Assembly (NCBI GenBank): GCA_963693315.1
Contig: OY856186.1
Span: 134,546,428-134,610,427, forward strand
Origin: Diogma glabrata
Lineage: Eukaryota > Arthropoda > Insecta > Diptera > Cylindrotomidae
DNA length: 64,000 bases
Direction: 5' to 3'
Shown here: in pieces, positions 11,429 through 23,329 of the stretch
Layout: each line of letters starts with the position of its first letter
How positions within the stretch are numbered: position 1 is the stretch's first letter
Notes under the pieces: model-generated
Told to the model about the DNA's origin: nothing
The model's input: the letters and a program-made list of their open reading frames with translations, nothing else
The model's database searches: none
Program-made: the position numbers and the translations under genes

Positions 11429-12240
11429 AGAAAGTGTTTTGAAACTAACTTTGATATTGAACTAGCTCTTTTGGAGTACAGAAACACCCCAATTCCTTCT
11501 ATAGGAATTTCTCCTGCTCAACTTTTACTTTCACGTCATACTAAAACCAGATTACCAATGTCACAGGAATTATTGAAACCTAAAATTATTACAGATGTTC
11601 ATAACGCTTTAAGAAATAATTCACAAAAATCTGAAAAACATTTTAATAAAAATGTAAAACTAGAAAAAGAAATTAATTACGCTCAAGGAGATAAAGTTGT
11701 TATTCAACGAGGTAAAATTTGGGAGCCTGCAACTGTTGTGGCAAAGCATTTTACTCCTAGATCATATACTTTGAAAGACAATAGAAATCGTGTTTTACGA
11801 AGAAACTCTCTGCATTTAAGAAAGTCGTTTACAACACCCAGGTATAAACATAATATTGAGTCACAGTTGGATGATAATATCGAAAATGAAAACAATGTAC
11901 TAGATCAGAATTCTAATTTAGAAGATAATGTTCAAAACACAACCAATTTAGTTGTAAATAACAATATAAATTCTGAACCAAAAAATGTAACTTCTTCAAA
12001 GTTTGGCAGAATTTATAAAGAACCAAATCGATTACAATATCAATAGATATAATCTATCTATATATTATATACGTAGTATATACATGTATATCAATTTATC
12101 ATATAACAATAGAATTGTTGTAGATTTAATTTAATTTAATTTAATTTTTTTGTTTTATTATTATTGCTCTTATAAATTAAAACGTTATAAGTGTTCAAAT
12201 TATATTATTATTATAATGAAATTATATTATTATCATTATT
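11429..12240 (+). pseudogene. Gypsy integrase C-terminal tail, duplicate copy
   Basis: Near-identical to 14156-14784 plus its 3' tail (only a handful of differences in about 200 codons). Encodes the C-terminal part of a Ty3/Gypsy integrase: ILRKCFETNFDIELALLEYR, TPIPSIGISPAQLLLSRHTK and a GDKVVIQRGKIWEPATV region, ending with a polar Asn-rich tail at 12046. 12047-12240 repeats the AT-rich 3' region seen again at 16115-16292. The left junction is LINE copy A, the right junction is a long-TIR fragment. Confidence 0.8.
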
Positions 12241-12762
12241 GAATAGGTATTAGAACAAAGTTTTTAAAAATGTACACTGTTAATTTTTTGAAATAACTTT
12301 TAACGGTGTAACATAAGAAAAAACTGGTGTAATTGAAAAAAAGATGGCATAGCCTTTTTTTTTTTTTTTTTACTTAATTGAAGCTTATTTTATATCTAAC
12401 AACTTGTGAAAGTTAAGGACTAGCATCATTTTTTGTTTTAGAGATAAAATTCGTTGTGCATATGACTGTCGGGAATCAGTTTTTTTTGTTCTGAAGGAAA
12501 ATTATAAAAATGGCGATTTTTAGATTCAGATTTTTTTTTTATGTTGAATATCAAATATTTTATTATTAAATGAACTTTTTAAAAAGCATTTTCAGTCAAG
12601 TTCAGCAAAATTTTGCGATATTTTGACTCGACCCTTTTTAATTTGGTTTATTTTGGTCTATATTTAAAAAAATTCTACTTGAAGCCGTATTTTTCATTTA
12701 TCAAAGGCTATCTATAAACTAAAAATAAACCAAATTAAAAAGGGTCGAGTCAAAATGTCGCA
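12241..12762 (-). mobile_element. Long-TIR transposon arm fragment
   Basis: Matches the reverse complement of about 20640-21075 in the non-autonomous copy and the arm at 60595-60955. Contains TATGACTGTCGGGAATCAG and ends with a smaller inverted pair: GACTCGACCCTTTTTAATTT / AATTAAAAAGGGTCGAGTC. Both true termini are missing. It separates the two Gypsy pieces, so its arrival or a rearrangement at it may explain the duplication of the Gypsy tail. Confidence 0.75.
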
Positions 12763-14784
12763 GATGGAATAAGTCCTGACCCTGATCGAATTAAGTCAAT
12801 TTTACAGCTTTTAATTCCGAAAAATAAAGTAGAACTTCAAAAAGTTTTACTAGTTGTTAACTGTCTCCGTGATTTTGTTCCTCATATGGCAGAAATTACT
12901 GCACCTCTTCGGAGCTTTTTGAAAAAAAATGTATCATTCCTGTGGCTTCCAATCCATGGGGAATCTTTAAGTAAATTAAAGAAAATTATAAGTGAAGCAC
13001 CTGTTTTAAGAAATTTTGATCCTAACTCTAGAATTATTATACAAACTGATGCATCCCAGAGTGGTATGGGAAGTTGTTTATTACAAAATGAAGGGCCAGT
13101 TTGTTACGCTTCAAAAAGTTTGAGCGAAAGTGAACTCAAATATGCGCAAATCGAAAAAAAATTTCTAGCGATTGCATTTGCTTGCAATAAATTCCATAAC
13201 TATATATATGGTAGACGCATAGAAGTTCATTCAGACCACATGCCACTTGCATCTATTATGAAGAAAGAAATTCATAAAATAAATTCAATTAGATTACAAC
13301 GTATTAAACTAAAACTTCTAATTTATGATATAGAAGTTAAATATGTTCCAGGTAAGGACATTCATATTGCCGATCTATTATCCAGAAATTATATCCAAGA
13401 CAAATCGGATTTAGACGACAGTTTAAATGTCATGGTACATACTCTGAATATGAGCACTGCAAAAGAAGAGATGTTTCAAAAACATACTGCAGATGATCCT
13501 GCTTTGAGTAGTTTAATACAATTATACCGTAATGGTTGGCCTACCGATAAAACCAAGGTCCCTGAAGATTTAAGATTTTATTTTAACAAAAGAAACGAAA
13601 TTTTCGTTAATAATGAGCAATTTATTTTAATGATAGAATTATAGTCCCACATAGTTTAAGAAAATTTGTTTTAGATGTGTTACATGAAGTTCATTTTGGT
13701 ATAACTAAAACCAAATTGCGGGCCAAAACATTATTTTACTGGCCAACAATGGATACAGATATAGAGAAAATGATAACGAGATGCGAAATATGTGAAAAAT
13801 TTAGAGCATCAAACAAAAAACAAATCATGATACCTCATGATATACGTAAACTACCTTATGAGAAAATTTGTAGTGATATTGCAGAGTTTGGAGGAAAATA
13901 CTTTTTAGTCGTTGGGGATTATTATTCTAAATGGTTGGATATTATCGAATTAAAGGGTAAAGCATCAACCGAACTAATAAACGAATTCAAGAAAATTTTC
14001 TCAACTCACGGTATTCCAAGTGTATTAGTGGCAGATAACATGCCTTACAATAGTAGTTTATTTCGAGATTTTAGTAAACAATATAATTTTGAAATTATAA
14101 CCACGAGTCCATATTATCCTAGAGCGAATGGCGGAAAAATTTGTTGACATTTCGAAAAGAATCTTAAGAAAGTGTTTTGAAACTAATTTTGATATTGAAC
14201 TAGCTCTTTTGGAGTACAGAAACACCCCAATTCCTTCTATAGGAATATCTCCTACTCAACTTTTACTTTCACGTCATACTAAAACCAGATTACCAATGTC
14301 ACAGGAATTATTGAAACCTAAAATTATTACAGATGTTCATAACGCTTTAAGAAATAATTCACAAAAATCTGAAAAACATTTTAATAAAAATGTAAAACTA
14401 GAAAAAGAAATTAATTACGCTCAAGGAGATAAAGTTGTTATTCAACGAGGTAAAATTTGGGAGCCTGTAACTGTTGTGGCAAAGCATTTTACTCCTAAAT
14501 CATATACTTTGAAAGACAATAGAAATCGTGTTTTACGAAGAAACTCTCTGCATTTAAGAAAGTCGTTTACAACACCCAGGTATAAACATAATATTGAGTC
14601 ACAGTTGGATGATAATATCGAAAATGAAAACAATGTACTAGATCAGAATTCTAATTTAGAAGATAATGTTCAAAACACAACCAATTTAGTTGTAAATAAC
14701 AATATAAATTCTGAACCAAAAAATGTAACTTCTTCAAAGTTTGGCAGAATTTATAAAGATCCAAATCGATTACAATATCAATAG
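12763..14784 (+). pseudogene. Ty3/Gypsy pol remnant (RT end, RNase H, integrase)
   Basis: Reads from 12766 with GISPDPDRIKSIL (end of reverse transcriptase), then RNase H with TDASQSGMG, AQIEKKFLAIAFA, HSDHMPL and HIADLLSRN, then integrase with the zinc-binding HEVHFG...CEICEKF, the core Asp residues in SDIAEFGGKYFLVVGDYYSKW-type sequence and VADN, and the C-terminal tail. Frames break near 13630 (just before VPHSLRK) and near 14128, next to where the third catalytic residue (AEKF) lies. Gag, protease and most of reverse transcriptase are absent, replaced by the TIR fragment at 12241-12762. Confidence 0.88.
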
Positions 14785-14800
14785 ATAGAATCTATCTATA

Positions 14801-16114
14801 TTTTTTTTTTTTTTTTTAATAAAATGTGTTGTGTAATAGGGTTTAGAATATGTGTCACAACAACACATAAATACCTTTTAAGACCTAGGTCTAGACCTGG
14901 GTCCCACAACAACTGGCGTTCTGAGGTGTAGATTAACGCTTTTTTTAAACATCTGTGGGTTGAAGCCACCTGAGACTAAGTGTTCCGGCAAACTATTCCA
15001 TTTGTACGCAGTTCGGACAAAGAAGTTTCTCTGCGATCTGCCAGTATGACAGCGCGGGATCTTTACCGTTTCACTGGTTGCGGCAGCCGATTGCCGAGTG
15101 GAACGGGGGTAAGAATAAGTTTGAGGCATGATGCCGCTGATTTCATCTGAGCACTGCTGATGACGATATTTGTAAAAAACAACGAGGTCAGCAACAGTGC
15201 GACGATGTTGTAGGGAATCAAGTTTTGATGTCAAAGTTCGATCACCTACAATTCGTATAGCTCGCTTTTGAACAGAGTCCAAGAGGGCCAAGATGGAAAC
15301 AGAGGCAGCACCCCAAACTTGACAGCAGCACTCCATACAGGGACGAATATAGGACTTATAAACATGGAGCAATTGGTATGGAGTGAAAAATTTTTTGCAT
15401 CTATTTAGGAGACCGAGTTTTTTAGATGCGCTTTTTGCCATCGCCATTACATGATCGTTCCAGAGTAGGTCATTTGAAACTGTGACACCCAATAAACGAA
15501 TGTTTTTACATTCACCTATTGATTCATCACACATACTAAATAAAATATCTTTGGGGAACTCGGTCTTTAATCTGGAAACAATCAACAGCTGTGTTTTGGT
15601 GGAGTTGAAATTGACAAGGTTTTGGTCACCCCAGTCGGCGACTTTATTCAGGTCTTTGTTCACGTTTATGGCAGCGTCTCTCCGGGCAGGATTAATTCGT
15701 TCGTGCATTTTACCTTTTGAAGGAAGGGGCTCGAACGACTTGTGCAGAGTACTATCATCTGCAAAACTATTTATTGGGTTGCTGGTGATTTTCAACAATT
15801 CGTTGATATAAATCAAAAATAGGGTTGGGGACAATACTGAGCCTTGGGGTACACCAGCGTTAATTAGTTTAGACTCAGAAGAATATCCGTCTAAGGTTAC
15901 CGAAATGTATCGGTCGGATAGAAAATTTTGAATCAGCTTCACAACATTGGGATGAAAACCGTACGCAACGAGCTTGTTGATTAAGTTGGCATGCCAGACT
16001 CGATCGAATGCCTTGGAGATGTCTAAAGCGATAACGTATGTTTCACCACCTTTATCAAGTATGCTGTTCCAACAATGCGCTACATAGTTTAATAGATCGG
16101 TAGTTGATCTTTTG
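14801..16114 (-). pseudogene. LINE copy B: reverse-transcriptase 3' part with target-site duplication
   Basis: Same family as 9445-11428, shorter. A 354-codon frame (14878-15942) contains GVPQGSVLSP, FADD, the CQVWGAAS...RAIRIVGD region and HTGRSQRNFFVRTAYKWNSL. It ends in poly-A (poly-T at 14801-14817). The repeat ATCTATA occurs at 14794-14800 and 16115-16121, a 7-bp target-site duplication, so this LINE inserted into the AT-rich 3' tail of the Gypsy pol remnant. Upstream of 15942 the frame is broken and the 5' end is missing, as usual for LINE insertions. Confidence 0.88.
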
Positions 16115-16654
16115 ATCTATACGTAGTATATACATGTATATCAATTTATCATATAACAATAGAATTGTTGTAGATTTAATTTAATTTAATTTAATTTTTT
16201 TGTTTTATTATTATTGCTCTTATAAATTAAAACGTTATAAGTGTTCAAATTATATTATTATTATAATGAAATTATATTATTATTATTATAAAGGAGATAA
16301 GAATGTGGAATTTATTCAAAAAAATAATAAAAATAGAATAAGGAATATACTATTGGAATCAAATTGAATTGTAATGATTTGTAAATAATAAAAAAAAAAA
16401 AAAAAACATATTAAAAGAAAAAATTAATTTAGATTTATAAGAAAGAATAAGTTTTATGAAGTAGATATTATGGTACAAAGTGTAACATTATATTATGTTA
16501 CACTCTGTAACATTTAGCTATAAGATTTTATATAAATTAATTGTAATTCAATAAAGACGGCTAATTAGCTAGCGTTAATTTTAGCTAAAAAGCCGATTAA
16601 TTGTAATTCAATAAATAAAAGTCATAAAAGATTAAATAATAAATACAACAATAT
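16115..16654 (+). repeat. 3' region of the broken Gypsy, possible LTR
   Basis: 16115-16292 continues the Gypsy tail also found at 12055-12240. From about 16480 to 16649 a segment beginning TGTAACATT and ending AATACAACA, with two copies of TTAATTGTAATTCAATAAA (a polyadenylation-like AATAAA in each), could be this element's 3' LTR. No matching 5' LTR is in the window, so the call is tentative. Confidence 0.4.
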
Positions 16655-17201
16655 TGTAATAAACTTCGTCCAGAATGGGTTAATTTTATTTACTCATTCA
16701 TTAATTAAAAGTTAACTCCTTTTTCAATCTTTTACTTGTATTGCAAATTGTATTGCATAAATTAATGTAAATTAAATTTGTTATACAAATGTTTACATTA
16801 ATGAATTAAAAGGAGTTACCTAATACATTTTGCATAAATTAAATTTGAGTTCGCTAATACAAATGCAAGTATGAATGAAAACAGGTGTGGCCTATTTCAG
16901 ATGTACGGACTACGTAGTATTGATTTCTAGTGGATTATAGAAGTTTTGATTTATTTATTTTTCGATATAAATAAGCAAACAAAAATATCAGATAGTTTTT
17001 TTACTTTTGCAATTAAAAGTGTTTATAAATATTCGCAAGTTAAGGAATAATCGGTGGTACTTGAGTCTGGGTACTAAAAGTGAAAGAATCTGAACTTAGT
17101 GGAATAGTAAATACAGATTTTACGATTCCGAATATTGTTGATTCAAATTGCGGAAAAGCGGTGAAGTTTATGGTACATAAATTGGAGACCCTGGAATTTA
17201 T
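16655..17201 (+). repeat. LTR-like start and palindromic insert before the second Gypsy
   Basis: TGTAATAAACTTCGTCCAGA at 16655 is the same start as the solo LTR at 25261-25395 (read on its other strand). The match fades after about 50 bases. 16700-16820 is palindromic (GTTAACTCCTTTT / AAAAGGAGTTAC and TTAATGTAAA / TTTACATTAA). The block up to 17201 is not recognised. ATAT precedes 16655 and also follows the 3' LTR at 20305, so this may be the true left end of the Gypsy at 17202. Confidence 0.4.
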
Positions 17202-17329
17202 TGTAAGGAAAAACGGAAGCTGCTGTAATTTGTTGACAAATAAAGTTTGAGATTCTGTTAACCAAAGATCCGTCTTTTTACTGTCGTATTTGCTCAATAA
17301 TCGAAAAGAACCAACGAAGAGTCGTTACA
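17202..17329 (+). repeat. 5' LTR (128 bp) of the gag-integrase Gypsy
   Basis: Begins TGTAAGG and ends GTTACA. Differs from the 3' LTR at 20178-20305 by a single base (C at 17284, T at the matching place). The following GTGGATTCAGAAGTGGGATT is a candidate primer-binding site; the tRNA was not identified. Confidence 0.85.
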
Positions 17330-17358
17330 GTGGATTCAGAAGTGGGATTATTGAAACA

Positions 17359-20166
17359 ATGGTCAAGACAGTAAATATTAGTGATCTCAGCCAGACCCAG
17401 CTGAAGGATGAGTTGAAGAAAAGGAATGCTCCAATCCATGGAACGAAGGCAGAACTTGCATTCCGGCTGCGTAAAATTTTAGAAGAAGCAGGTGAAAGCA
17501 CAGAGGTCTTAGAAATAGAGCCGAAGGAAGTTCCGATTCAGAATGCCCCAGCAATGATGGTGTTGATGAAAGAAATGATGGCCCGACAAGAGAAACTGGC
17601 AGCAGAACAAAAAGTAGAGCAACAACAACAACTTGCTGATATGATGGCCCGACAAGAGAAACTGGCAGCAGAACAAAAACTAGATCAACAACGACAACTT
17701 GCTGACCTGATGGCCCAACAAAAATTAGATCAACAACAACTACGTGAAGTAATCGAGTCACGTATATCCAGTGCGGAGGTTAAAATCAACAACATGGAAA
17801 GGGAGCTGCGGACAGTTACCGAAGAACAAGAGAAATTACGCAAACTTTCGAGTGAATTACGCCAAGAAATAGCACAAGGGAAGTCAGGTAACATGATCAA
17901 TCCATCAACTACTTCAGCCCCAGCCAGAGTGAAAACACCCGCATTTGATGGATCTACATCGTATCAGATATTTAAGATGCAATTTGAGATAGCAACAACT
18001 GGGGTTGATCACCAACAAAAAGCAAACGCGCTTATATTGGCATTGAAGGGACCTGCTGCTGAAATTTTGCAGACACTATCAGCGACAGAGCGTGATTACA
18101 GCAAGATAATGGAGGCCTTAGAAGTAAGATATGGGGAAAGTCATATGCAAGCTCTCCATCGCATGCAGCTCAAAACACGGAAACAAGGAGTCAGCGAAAC
18201 TTTGCAAGAATTAGAGGCTGACATTGTGAGACTGGTAAATCTGTCATACCCGAACTATAACGCTGAACACCGAGAAGAATTGGCAGCTGATACATTTATC
18301 AATGCTCTTCGAGATGTACAAATGAGGAATCAGCTTTATCTAAGCGGAAAGAAGCTACCTGCAGAAGTCTTAGCATTGGCCCTGCAAATGGAAGCTGGAA
18401 AAAGAGCGTACGGTTCAGATAGAGTACGTCAGATGGAAGTTGCTGAAGAACCTCTAAAAGCAGCGCTTGATGAAGTGATCATGCGTGTCAAAAGTCTGGA
18501 AGATAAGCCTGAGCAAAATCAACGAAGTAGATCTAGCAGAGTAAGATGCTGGAATTGTGGGCAGTTAGGGCATATCAGACGGGAATGCAAAACACGAGTA
18601 GCAGCAAAAGAAGGAGTAGTTCCAGTCCGGTTGATGAATCTTTCAAACAAGCAAGTGGATGTCAAAAAGGCAGGAGATTTCCACGTTGAACACCGTAAGA
18701 AAGGGATACATTGTAACGCTGACGATCTTTCAAGAAAACCCTGTATTGAGGAGCGCAAGTCATGTAGAAGGACTGAGAGAAGTCAAGCAATGAAGGTGAA
18801 ACAAATTAAGTTCCAAACTCCTGACGATTGGTGTACCGAGGCATTTAAAAGAGAGCAGCAAAAGGATCCAGCTATGGCACCGATATTGAAATGGAAAACC
18901 GAGGGAAGGCGACCGGAGTGGAAAGAGGTAGCACCTTTAAGTACGGAGGTGAAATGCTACTGGGCGCAATGGGACTCACTATTTATGGACAACGGGATAC
19001 TTAAAAGAAAATGGGAGTCCGCTGATGGAAAGAAAGTGTTGGAACAGCTGGTGTTGCCATCAAGTCGAGTGGGAGAGGTACTAGGAAAGCTGCATGGAAG
19101 TATTTCGGGAGGACACCTGGGAGTCAATAAAACCCTGGCTAAGGTAAGGGAGAGGTTTTATTGGGTAAGGTATCGAACCGACGTAGAGCAATGGTGTCGG
19201 CGATGTGATACTTGTGCGGCGAGCAAAGGACCAAAAACTAGAACTCGAGGAGAGATGCAACAGTACAATGTGGGTGCCCCAATGGAGAGAATTGCTATAG
19301 ACATCGCGGGGCCATTTCCGGAAACGACAAAAGGTAACAAATACATCATGGTGGTCATTGATTACTTTACAAAATGGCCGGAAGCTTATGCAATACCGAA
19401 CCAGGAAGCAGTTACGGTCGCGGAAACATTAGTCAATGAATGGGTTTGCAGATATGGAACACCGCTCGAGTTGCATACCGACCAGGGAAGGAATTTCGAA
19501 TCTTAACTGATGGAAGAGCTGTGCAGAACACTCGGCATTAGAAAAACACGAACTACACCTATGAACCCGCAGTCAGATGGCATGGTAGAACGATTCAACC
19601 GAACCATGGAAGAACATTTGTCAAAGGTAGTAGAAGCCAACCAAAGAAATTGGGACAAGGATCTTCCGTTATTCTTGATGGCCTATCGTAGCGCAGTGCA
19701 CGATACGACAAGTGAAACACCAGCGAATATCATGTTCGGAAGAGAACTACATCTTCCTAGTGACATCGAGTTTGGCATCCCTGGAGGTCTGGTATCCACG
19801 AAAACAGATTATGTGGGACAACTAAGGGAGAAGATGAATAAAATCCATCAGCAGGTTCGAGACCACATTAAGATTGCCAGTGACAAAATGAAAACCAGGT
19901 ACGACATAAATGCAAATAGTGGCGGTTTTCAAGAAGGAGAATTGGTATGGCTATACAACCCCAGAAGAACTAAGGGAAGATCACCCAAGCTGCAGCCAGA
20001 TTGGGAAGGCCCATATAAAATAATCAAACGAATTAATGATGTCATCTACCGCATACAAAAGGGACCCCGTACCAAGATGAAAGTGATACATCTGCAAAGG
20101 TTGGCACCGTACCAAGGTAACAGCACCAATGCGATCTCTGATATTGTTCGGGACGAACAAAACTAA
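17359..20166 (+). pseudogene. Ty3/Gypsy gag-integrase frame, internally deleted
   Basis: Start chosen at the ATG at 17359, just after the LTR and primer site. In order: a SAP-like DNA-binding motif (LSQTQLKDELKKRNA...GTKAELAFRLRKIL), a coiled coil with two 66-bp repeats encoding MMARQEKLAAEQK, the gag body, a CCHC zinc knuckle (CWNCGQLGHIRREC), then directly PVRLMNLSNKQ, then the tail of RNase H (HCNADDLSRKPC), and integrase with HGSISGGHLG, CDTC, IDIAGP, HTDQG and DGMVERFNRT. Protease, reverse transcriptase and nearly all RNase H are gone, yet the frame continues. One in-frame stop at 19504-19506 splits the integrase core. Integrase C-terminus ends at 20166. Confidence 0.92.
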
Positions 20167-20177
20167 ATGGAGGGCAA

Positions 20178-20305
20178 TGTAAGGAAAAACGGAAGCTGCT
20201 GTAATTTGTTGACAAATAAAGTTTGAGATTCTGTTAACCAAAGATCCGTCTTTTTACTGTTGTATTTGCTCAATAATCGAAAAGAACCAACGAAGAGTCG
20301 TTACA
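20178..20305 (+). repeat. 3' LTR (128 bp) of the gag-integrase Gypsy
   Basis: Follows a purine-rich ATGGAGGGCAA (polypurine-tract-like). Runs TGTAAGG to GTTACA, one mismatch to the 5' LTR. It is followed by ATATATATATGAG, where the non-autonomous TIR element begins. Confidence 0.85.
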
Positions 20306-20314
20306 ATATATATA

Positions 20315-21315
20315 TGAGCAATTTCACGAAGATTCAACAACGTTTTGACTTGACCCCTTTTAATTTTGATTATTTTTTGTTTATAGATAGTCTTTGATAA
20401 ATAAAAAATACAAGTTCTCTTAGAAATTTTTTTTTTCGACTAGGGGTCTTCACACGGTGCTCCTCAATTTTTGTTATTTTGTGATGTGAGTGCATTTTGA
20501 CGAGCGATTGTAGGAAAACTACTCAATCGATTTTCATAAATGATATGTCGTTGAATAGGTATTAGAACAAAGTTTTTAAGATAGCCTTTGGTTAGGTAGT
20601 TTATAGATAGCCTTTGATAAATGAAAAATATGGCTTCAAGTAGAATTTTTTTAAATATAGAACAAAATAAACCAAATTAACCAAATTAAAAAGGGTCGAG
20701 TCAAAATGTCGCAAAATTTTGCTGAACTTGACTGAAATTGCTTTTTAAAAAGTTCATTTAATAATAAAATATTTGATTTTTAACATAAAAAAAAATCTGA
20801 ATCTAAAAATCGCCATTTTTATAATTTTCCTTCAGAACAAAAAAGCTGATTCCCGACAGTCATATGCACAACGAATTTTATCTCTAAAACAAAAAATATA
20901 GCTAGTCCTAAACTTTCACAAGTGGTTAGATATAAAATTAGCTTCAATGTAGTTAAAAAAAAAAAGGCTATGCCATCTTTTTTTCAATTACACCATTTTT
21001 TTCTTATGTTACACCGTTAAAAGTTATTTCAAAAAATTAACAGTGTACATTTTAAAAACTTTGTTCTAATACCTATTCAACGACATATCATTTATGAAAA
21101 TCGATTGAGTAGTTTTCCTACAATTGCTCGTCAAAATGCACTCACATCACAAAATAACAAAAATTGAGGGGCACCCTGTGAAGACCCCTGGTCGAAAAAA
21201 AAAATTTCAAGAGAACTTATATTTTTTATTTATCAAAGACTATCTATAAACAAAAAATAATCAAAATTAAAAGGGGTCAAGTCAAAATGTTGTTGAATCT
21301 TCGTGAAATTGCTCA
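20315..21315. mobile_element. Non-autonomous copy of the long-TIR transposon
   Basis: 1001 bp with both ends: TGAGCAATTTCACGAAGATT at the left and its inverse at the right, flanked on each side by TATATA. The middle is made only of arm sequence, including a second inner inverted pair around AAAGGGTCGAGTCAAAATG. No transposase. It defines the element's outer boundaries for the larger copies at 1-2071 and 60358 onward. Confidence 0.82.
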
Positions 21316-21995
<680 letters not shown>

Positions 21996-22692
21996 AAACG
22001 TTTTCATTTACAATTTACAAACACTTTTGGTTTGAAAACAAAAAAACAAAACTAAAGAGCACAAAATTAATTTCTCATGTTGTTTATGTGTTATTTTTCC
22101 TGTCCCGACATAAATGTTGTTTTTATTTATTAAATCTATTTTGTATGTTAAAAGGAAATTTATTGAGACAGTTGGTATGAGTATTTGTTGGCTGGTGTGG
22201 TTTGTTTATGTGACAAGTGAAATAGAAAATGAAGAAATTAAGATTTGTGTTTAACCTTAAATACCGATTTATCATATATGTTTGACTTGTGTTTTAAAAA
22301 GATGCCGTCATTAATCATTTTTCGTTTTCAAAAACAGCGACCGATGACCGTTGCGATATATTTTCCAAAATTTGATAACATAAAAAATTTGCTTAAAATA
22401 AGCATAAATTGTGTTTTTAACATTCTTCTGGAGAAGCAAATTCACGGGATAGTAACACGAGAGTGTTTTCTAGCTAGATAGCAGTAGAAAGAAGTAGTAG
22501 TAGAGAGTTGCAGTAGAGAGAATACACACAAATGTTAATTATACTCAATGACACCGTAGATTGCGGAGAGTTATCGGCACCTGATAACAAATCCAGCTCA
22601 TCCAGCTTCGGTATCTATACCTAAATTTTGATACAAAAATTCAATAAAGACAAGAAGATCGTAAGAAACCTACAAATTTCAACAGATTATTA
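21996..22692. other. Unassigned stretch
   Basis: No recognised coding sequence. 22475-22530 is a purine-rich AGTAGAAAGAAGTAGTAG region. Confidence 0.5.
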
Positions 22693-23294
22693 CACTGAAA
22701 GAAAAACTTCGGTCACTACAACCCAAGCAGGACAAATAGTGATTATCTGTACTAATTAAAGAGTTAAAAAGCCTGAAACGAGGCAACGCTCCTTGTTAAA
22801 GAACGATTTAAGTATGAAGTGTGCCCATGTGGGCACTCCAATAGAAGGAATTAAGAAGTGCAATTTATATTTTATATGCTTCTTAGCGAGGTATGCTATT
22901 TTTCAACTCCTACTAAACTCCTTCTTAACACTTTCTTAACACTTCCTTAACTTCAGTGTTAACTCTTTTGGTACGTGAGCTCCCACATTCCAATTTAAGA
23001 CTACAATATGCATACCTAATTAAGAGGCCTTTTTGAATGCTTTAGGTATCATTTTAAGAACGATTTAAGTAGAAATAAATAAATTAAAATCCAACATACC
23101 AATACAGGAATGAATTAAGATGGAATTAAGAAATGACATCCCAAAGCAATACCAATTGTTGATACTTAGGAACCTCCTTTGTGACAACCGAATCATCAGT
23201 GTTACGTTGACATCTCATTCGGTTTTGTTCCTTTATATTTTTTTCTGAAGTTATAACATAAGAGAGGTTGTAGTGACCGAATTTTTTGTCTAAG
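22693..23294. mobile_element. MITE with CTTCGGTCACTACAACC termini
   Basis: About 600 bp. AAACTTCGGTCACTACAACC at 22704 is answered by the inverse GGTTGTAGTGACCGAATTTT at 23267. Inside are further partly mirrored stretches with TTAAGAACGATTTAAGT, GTGCCCATGTGGGCAC and AACACTTCCTTAAC. No coding frame. Confidence 0.65.
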
Positions 23295-23329
23295 GTCTAA
23301 GTCCTGGAACAACATGAATCCAGTTTACA

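Noticed and set aside
17040..17761. Minus-strand frames over the Gypsy LTR and gag
   Set aside because: Shadows of the plus-strand gag; the Val-Phe-Leu pattern mirrors the gag coiled-coil repeat.
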